From assembly GCA_003161495.1 (NCBI GenBank), contig PMOP01000395.1:1-9564 (forward strand): a stretch of DNA of 9,564 bases, read 5' to 3'. Source of the stretch: Acidobacteriota bacterium (GTDB lineage: Bacteria > Acidobacteriota > Terriglobia > Acidiferrales > UBA7541). This document shows, one piece after another, positions 6,383 to 9,564 of this stretch (positions are counted from its first letter, which is position 1; every line of letters begins with the position of its first letter). A program made the translations under genes and the position numbers. Under the pieces are notes generated by a model. The model was not told where the DNA came from and searched no databases. It was given only the letters and a program-made list of their open reading frames with translations.

Positions 6383-7183
6383 TTACTTCACGGGCTTCGG
6401 CGTCGCGGGATTTCTGATTCTCTGCGCAAATTCATTTTCCTGAGACCACACGCAGGGCTGCTCTTCGATCTCTTCGTGCGGCTTGAGCTTCAAGATTCTT
6501 TGCGGCGCGACGATAGGTTTCGTGTAGGCCATCGGATCCGTCACCGTCATGTCATACAGGATGGTGTCATGATCCACGCGATGGTAGCGCTCGACAACGC
6601 GCATCCCTTCGCTATGCGGAAAACCCGTGGGGCCGAGCCACGTCTTCTCGTTGAAACCCGTCGATTCCACAAAGAATGTATCATCCGACTCCCAATGGCC
6701 GACGGCGTATCCGTACCATGTGGGGTCGGCATCGGTAGGAAGCGCACGCCCGTCAGTCCAGATCGGACGCCATTCGTGTTCGCGCTCCCAGAATTGGAGC
6801 ACGCGGCCGGGCGCTTGAACAAACTCATGCGGCGTGGGCATGAACATGATGCGCGGAAAACCAATGGGATCACATTGCAGGATGGGATCGTTCCCGCCGG
6901 GCGCACCACGCGGCCCATATCCGGGCTTCTCGGCGTCGAACTTGGCCTTCGCCCACGGCGTCATCGGCGGCATGTCTTTATCGGCGGTCATGCTATCCGC
7001 GCCGCCGCTTCCCTGGTATTGCCATACGCCGGTCAAGTCGCGTTTCGGTGCTGGCTGCGACGATGCGGATTTTGTGGCGGGCTGCTGAAGGGCCGACTGA
7101 GCCTGCGCCGCGATCGCAAAGACTAGCGCCACCGTCGAGAATGCCAGCAAATATTTCAGCAAAGATTGTGGGCGATTTCGCAC
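6383..7183 (-). CDS. Secreted protein of an uncharacterised family (paralogue 2)
   Basis: This is a 266-residue exported protein of unknown function. Residues 1-28 are a Sec signal peptide (MRNRPQSLLKYLLAFSTVAL, cleavage near AAQAQ). A Gln/Ala/Pro/Ser linker follows to about 46. The conserved body then has KRDLTGVWQYQG (47-58), PPMTPWAKAKFDAEKPG (72-88), GGNDPILQCDPIGFPR (96-111), PHEFVQAPGRVLQFWEREHE (118-137), IWTDGRALPTDADPTWYGYA (141-160), GHWESDDTFFVESTGF (162-177), GFPHSEGMRVVERY (187-200) and TDPMAYTKPIVAPQRILKLK (215-234). C104 and C244 are shared with the other paralogues and could form a disulfide. The start is GTG, preceded by AGAGG at 6-nt spacing. It begins 70 nt after an intrinsic terminator, so it depends on read-through or an unseen promoter. 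51 nt separate its stop from the next gene's chosen start. Confidence 0.9.
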   Translation of the reverse strand: MRNRPQSLLKYLLAFSTVALVFAIAAQAQSALQQPATKSASSQPAPKRDLTGVWQYQGSGGADSMTADKDMPPMTPWAKAKFDAEKPGYGPRGAPGGNDPILQCDPIGFPRIMFMPTPHEFVQAPGRVLQFWEREHEWRPIWTDGRALPTDADPTWYGYAVGHWESDDTFFVESTGFNEKTWLGPTGFPHSEGMRVVERYHRVDHDTILYDMTVTDPMAYTKPIVAPQRILKLKPHEEIEEQPCVWSQENEFAQRIRNPATPKPVK

Positions 7184-7189
7184 CTTCAG

Positions 7190-7194
7190 CCTCT
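7190..7194 (-). promoter_or_regulatory. SD supporting a GTG start at 7183
   Basis: AGAGG on the minus strand is 6 nt before the GTG. The residues after it give a well-formed signal peptide, so the non-ATG start is credible. Confidence 0.7.
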
Positions 7195-7252
7195 TTACGT
7201 TTGCGGAAAAAGTCGAGAAAAAAGCTGACGGTCCGTCGCACGGTTGCGCGGC

Positions 7253-7281
7253 AAAAAACGCACAGCCAAGAGTGGCTGTGC
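7253..7281 (-). terminator. Rho-independent terminator after the DUF6152-type pair
   Basis: On the minus strand GCACAGCC (7281-7274), loop ACTCTT, GGCTGTGC (7267-7260), then G and six T (7258-7253). The perfect 8-bp stem begins 5 nt after the stop of the 7287 gene. It should end most transcripts of the two DUF6152-type genes before the 6383 gene. Confidence 0.88.
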
Positions 7282-7286
7282 TACTA

Positions 7287-7682
7287 CTACCGAATATCCA
7301 TTTTCAGCACGTGGCCGTCCGCAAAAACAACTTTCCCCATCTGATTTCCGGAAAAACCGACCGGCGCGCCGTTTTTAGCGGGAGCCAGCGTGATCGTAAT
7401 CTGGTCGCCGGCCTTCACGGAAGTTCTGGTCCAGTTATTCCGGCGCATAATGCCGGGGCTTTGGCTTTCGATCGCCCAGTTTACGGCCGCGCCTTTATCG
7501 TCCTTCACGTCCAAAAAAATCTGGCAATGCGGATTGGCCCACACGAATTCCGTTACCGTGCCCGAGATGGTGATCCAGTGCGCCTCATCGTACGCCGAAT
7601 TTCCGTGGTGCGCCCACGCCGGGCCGCATACCGCAACGAGACACGCAATCAAGACAGCGGATGTTGCCAATTTGAATTTCAT
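7287..7682 (-). CDS. Small secreted DUF6152-type protein A
   Basis: This is a 131-residue exported protein. Residues 1-24 are a signal peptide (MKFKLATSAVLIACLVAVCG, PAWA) with cleavage predicted before HHG, so the mature chain would start His-His. The body matches the pattern I associate with the DUF6152 family: ISGTVTEFVWANPHCQIFLD (39-58), VKDDKGAAVNWAIESQSPG, NNWTRTSVKAGDQITITLAP, AKNGAPVG, VVFADGH. The alternating beta pattern suggests a compact OB-like barrel (inference). The start is set by GAGGG 6 nt upstream; an in-frame ATG at 7718 lacks an SD and would bury the signal peptide. It is roughly 40% identical by eye to the neighbour at 7754-8131 and probably co-transcribed with it. The biochemical role is unknown. 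Confidence 0.88.
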   Translation of the reverse strand: MKFKLATSAVLIACLVAVCGPAWAHHGNSAYDEAHWITISGTVTEFVWANPHCQIFLDVKDDKGAAVNWAIESQSPGIMRRNNWTRTSVKAGDQITITLAPAKNGAPVGFSGNQMGKVVFADGHVLKMDIR

Positions 7683-7688
7683 GCGACA

Positions 7689-7693
7689 CCCTC
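7689..7693 (-). promoter_or_regulatory. SD fixing the start of DUF6152-type gene A
   Basis: GAGGG on the minus strand lies 6 nt before the ATG at 7682, favouring it over the in-frame ATG at 7718. Confidence 0.75.
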
Positions 7694-7753
7694 GCAAAAT
7701 AAAAATCCGCTCACTCACGCCGGCCGCTCACGTCGCACGGCCCGCCCTGCGCT

Positions 7754-8131
7754 CTATAGGTCGGGCAATTTCGTGCCGTCGGCAAGGACGATCTCTTTCA
7801 ACCGCAAAATATTCGTCCCGTTTTTAGCGCGAAAACCAGTGGCGGTGATGACGTCGCCGGCCTTGAGCGTGGTCTTATCCCAGCCGCCATTGCGCACCAG
7901 CATCGCCGGACTCCTCGCCTCGCAAGTCCATTTTTCCATCTCGCCCTTATCGTTTTTTGCCTCTAGATATATTTGCACGTGGGGATTGATGAATTCGAAG
8001 TCCGTCACAGTGGCCTTGACGCTCACGAGCTTGTCCGTGTCGTAGTTCGTTTCCCCGTGATGCGCAAAAATTGGCGCCGAAATTAAGAGAGCGGCGAACA
8101 ATATCGTCAGGCAGAGTCCCAACTTTTTCAT
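7754..8131 (-). CDS. Small secreted DUF6152-type protein B
   Basis: This is a 125-residue exported protein. Residues 1-23 form a signal peptide (MKKLGLCLTILFAALLISAP, IFA) with likely cleavage before HHGETNYD, again giving a His-His mature N-terminus. The body carries the DUF6152-type pattern: VSVKATVTDFEFINPHVQIY (36-55), EAKNDKGEMEKWTCEARSPA, NGGWDKTTLKAGDVITATGF, RAKNG, LKEIVLADGTKL. A consensus SD (GGAGG, 7 nt spacing) sets the start at 8131. The longer frame from 8218 crosses the promoter region and is unlikely to be translated. The next gene, DUF6152-type A, starts 71 nt downstream with no terminator between, so the two are likely one transcript. Family assignment rests on sequence pattern from memory, and the function is not known. 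Confidence 0.9.
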   Translation of the reverse strand: MKKLGLCLTILFAALLISAPIFAHHGETNYDTDKLVSVKATVTDFEFINPHVQIYLEAKNDKGEMEKWTCEARSPAMLVRNGGWDKTTLKAGDVITATGFRAKNGTNILRLKEIVLADGTKLPDL

Positions 8132-8138
8132 TTCTATG

Positions 8139-8143
8139 CCTCC
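8139..8143 (-). promoter_or_regulatory. SD fixing the start of DUF6152-type gene B
   Basis: GGAGG on the minus strand lies 7 nt before the ATG at 8131, an ideal arrangement that rules out the upstream in-frame ATG at 8218. Confidence 0.85.
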
Positions 8144-8210
8144 GCAACTAGCAAAATAGGATAGACACACAATTCCCGGGAACTCCAGCGTTTGGAAAGT
8201 AACTGAGGGA

Positions 8211-8240
8211 AATATCACACCTCGATTAGAGATCTGTCAA
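8211..8240 (-). promoter_or_regulatory. Internal promoter ahead of the DUF6152-type pair
   Basis: On the minus strand there is a perfect TTGACA (8240-8235), an 18-bp spacer and GATATT (8216-8211, four of six matches), with TG one base before the -10 (extended -10). The transcript would start near 8204, giving a leader of about 70 nt before the ATG at 8131. It begins 11 bp after the stop of the 8252 gene. Confidence 0.55.
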
Positions 8241-8251
8241 TCCCGAACTGA

Positions 8252-9049
8252 CTACTTCGCCGGCTTCGTCTCGTTGTTTTCAATGTCGTCGAAGGTGCCC
8301 TGGTCTTCGCAGTAAAGTTCCTCGAGCGTCCACTTCGGCCTCAGCAGAAAATCCAGATGCGCGGTCCAGGGCTTCGTATACGCCTTCGGGTCGTCGATGG
8401 TGATGTCGTCGGTTAAATGGAAATGGTTTGGCCGGCGAATGCGCTCGACTAGGTGCAGCGCGCCGCTGTGCGGGTGGCCGACGCGGTCCAGCCATGTTTT
8501 CTCATTGAAATTTACAGTGTCGGCGACCAAGGTATCTCCCTCCCAATGTCCGACCGAGTCGCCCATCCACAGCGGGCCGAGAGTCGTATCATGCGACCGG
8601 CCATCCGTGTAAATCGGATGGCTCACGGAGTCGTACTCAAAAAGCAGGATGACTTCGCCCGGCGTTTGCATCACCTGCATCGGGAACGGATGAAGCAGGA
8701 CGCGAGGATAGCCGGGAGGAGTGCAGGAATGGTAAATAGAGTCGTTCGTTTCCGCGAGTGGATAGGCATGCACTCCAAAGGAAGATTTTGCGGCCTTAAA
8801 TTGCGCCGCTCCCCAGGCAGTCATGGGCGGCTCTTCTTCGTTGAGCTCGTACATCCAGTACCGTTCCACGACAGTCAACGGCCGTGTACGGTCGAGCATC
8901 CACACGCCTGAAAAATCCGTCGCTGCATCTGGACTCGAAGGCTTCGCCGCCTCCGATGGCTGTTTCGTTTGCGTTTGCGCGGATGCCGCCGCCGAAAAAC
9001 TCAAAACAATCGTGCAGACCATAGCGATAGCCAGTAAACGAAATCGCAT
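8252..9049 (-). CDS. Secreted protein of an uncharacterised family (paralogue 3)
   Basis: This is a 265-residue exported protein of unknown function. The signal peptide is residues 1-24 (MRFRLLAIAMVCTIVLSFSA, AASA). After a Lys/Pro/Ser linker come DFSGVWMLDRTRPL (45-58), EEPPMTAWGAAQFKAAKSSF (72-91), NDSIYHSCTPPGYPRVLLHP (102-121), QTPGEVILLFEYDS (128-141), IYTDGRSHDTTLGPLWMGDS (146-165), GHWEGDTLVADTVNFNEKTW (167-186), GHPHSGALHLVERIRR (191-206) and TIDDPKAYTKPW (217-228). C109 and C247 align with the two cysteines of the other paralogues. It is a second subfamily, closest to the truncated gene at 9133, with about three-quarters identity over the shared part. GGAGG at 9063-9059, 9 nt before the ATG, sets the start. 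No terminator separates it from the upstream paralogue, so co-transcription is likely. Confidence 0.92.
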   Translation of the reverse strand: MRFRLLAIAMVCTIVLSFSAAASAQTQTKQPSEAAKPSSPDAATDFSGVWMLDRTRPLTVVERYWMYELNEEEPPMTAWGAAQFKAAKSSFGVHAYPLAETNDSIYHSCTPPGYPRVLLHPFPMQVMQTPGEVILLFEYDSVSHPIYTDGRSHDTTLGPLWMGDSVGHWEGDTLVADTVNFNEKTWLDRVGHPHSGALHLVERIRRPNHFHLTDDITIDDPKAYTKPWTAHLDFLLRPKWTLEELYCEDQGTFDDIENNETKPAK

Positions 9050-9132
9050 TTCAATATTCCTCCGCAGACTCTAATTTCCTTTTTGGGTTCCGTTTGAAAC
9101 TATCACGCACGCGCACGCGGTTGGCCTCGCTG

Positions 9133-9564
9133 CTACTTCGCCGGTGTCGCCGCCTTCTTATCCATCGATTGAAAACTTTCTTCATCTTCACAGAATTGTT
9201 CCGCGAGCGTCCACTTGGGCTTCAGCAGGAATTCGATGTGCGCGGTCCAGGGCTTGGTGTACGCTTTCGGGTCGTCGATGGTGATGTCGTCAACGAGATG
9301 GTCATGGTCGACCCGCCGGATGCGTTCGATCACGTGGAGAGCGTCGCTGTGCGGGTGCCCGATGCGGTCGAGCCAGGTTTTGTCGTTGAAATTCACGGTG
9401 TCGGCAACCAGCGTGTCTCCCTCCCAGTGTCCGATCGAGTCGCCCATCCACAAGGGGCCTAGCGTCGTGTCATGCGGGCGTCCGTCGGTAAAAATCTGGT
9501 GGCGGATGGAGTCGTACTCAAAAAGAATGAGGACCTCGCCCGGCGTTTGCACAACCTGTATGGG
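9133..9564 (-). CDS. Secreted protein of an uncharacterised family (paralogue 4), cut by right edge
   Basis: This is the C-terminal 143 residues of a protein whose start lies beyond the window. The frame stays open to the last base and begins PIQVVQTPGEV, aligning with the middle of the 8252 protein, so a GTG at 9552 is not the true start. Visible landmarks are FTDGRPHDTTLGPLWMGDS, GHWEGDTLVADTVNFNDKTW, GHPHSDALHVIERIRR, TIDDPKAYTKPWTAH, and the conserved cysteine in EQFCEDEE. By hand count about 36 of 141 aligned residues differ from paralogue 3, mostly conservatively and near the C-terminus. By comparison about 120 residues, including the signal peptide, should be missing. It is the first gene of the visible minus-strand cluster, and 83 nt separate it from the 8252 gene. 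Confidence 0.9.
   Translation of the reverse strand, partial: PIQVVQTPGEVLILFEYDSIRHQIFTDGRPHDTTLGPLWMGDSIGHWEGDTLVADTVNFNDKTWLDRIGHPHSDALHVIERIRRVDHDHLVDDITIDDPKAYTKPWTAHIEFLLKPKWTLAEQFCEDEESFQSMDKKAATPAK

Noticed and set aside
6476..7126. 216-codon open frame on the plus strand
   Set aside because: It is antisense to the well-supported secreted paralogue at 6383-7183. Similar antisense frames occur opposite the other paralogues because they share codons.
7719..7753. Terminator between the two DUF6152-type genes
   Set aside because: The GC-rich stretch before ATTTTTATTTT contains direct GTGAGCGG-like repeats, not an inverted repeat able to form a stem.
9133..9552. Complete gene starting at GTG 9552
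   Set aside because: The frame continues to the window edge and aligns with the middle of the 8252 protein, so the gene is truncated, not short.

Overview
The window looks like a chromosomal segment from an Acidobacteriota-type bacterium. This is inferred from the fused LptC/LptA-like gene next to lptB and rpoN, the run of secreted paralogues with small secreted proteins of the DUF6152 type, and the palindromic GTGGCGCAGGCTTCAGCCTG-type repeats. Base composition is moderately GC-rich, and most genes have clear Shine-Dalgarno (SD) sequences. A related diderm soil lineage or metagenomic contig is not excluded.

Left part (1-3853, minus strand). A compact operon reads leftward from a good sigma-70-like promoter (-35 at 3848-3853, -10 at 3825-3830): a 782-residue envelope protein combining an LptC-like N-terminus with LptA/OstA-like repeats, then lptB (6 nt later), then rpoN (8 nt later), which runs off the left edge. 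This is the widespread lptC-lptA-lptB-rpoN gene order with lptC and lptA apparently merged. The fused protein and the LptB ATPase should serve transport of lipopolysaccharide to the outer membrane.

Middle part (3794-5467). A 474-bp divergent intergenic region carries the lpt promoter, small palindromes and one copy of a REP-like inverted repeat (4127-4202). It leads into a plus-strand gene for a secreted glycine-zipper protein (4268-5155), closed by a very strong intrinsic terminator (5230-5271). A 12-codon open frame with a consensus SD follows (5322-5360).

Right part (5468-9564, minus strand). Six genes lie head to tail: four paralogues of an uncharacterised secreted family of about 265 residues (one cut by the right edge) surround two small secreted DUF6152-type proteins. 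The paralogues form two pairs, 5468/6383 and 8252/9133, as if each pair arose by tandem duplication. An internal promoter and an intrinsic terminator bracket the two DUF6152-type genes, giving them their own transcript. A second REP-like element sits at the 5' end of the leftmost paralogue and appears to have been absorbed into its reading frame. The function of this export cluster is unknown, and it is the most interesting part of the window.
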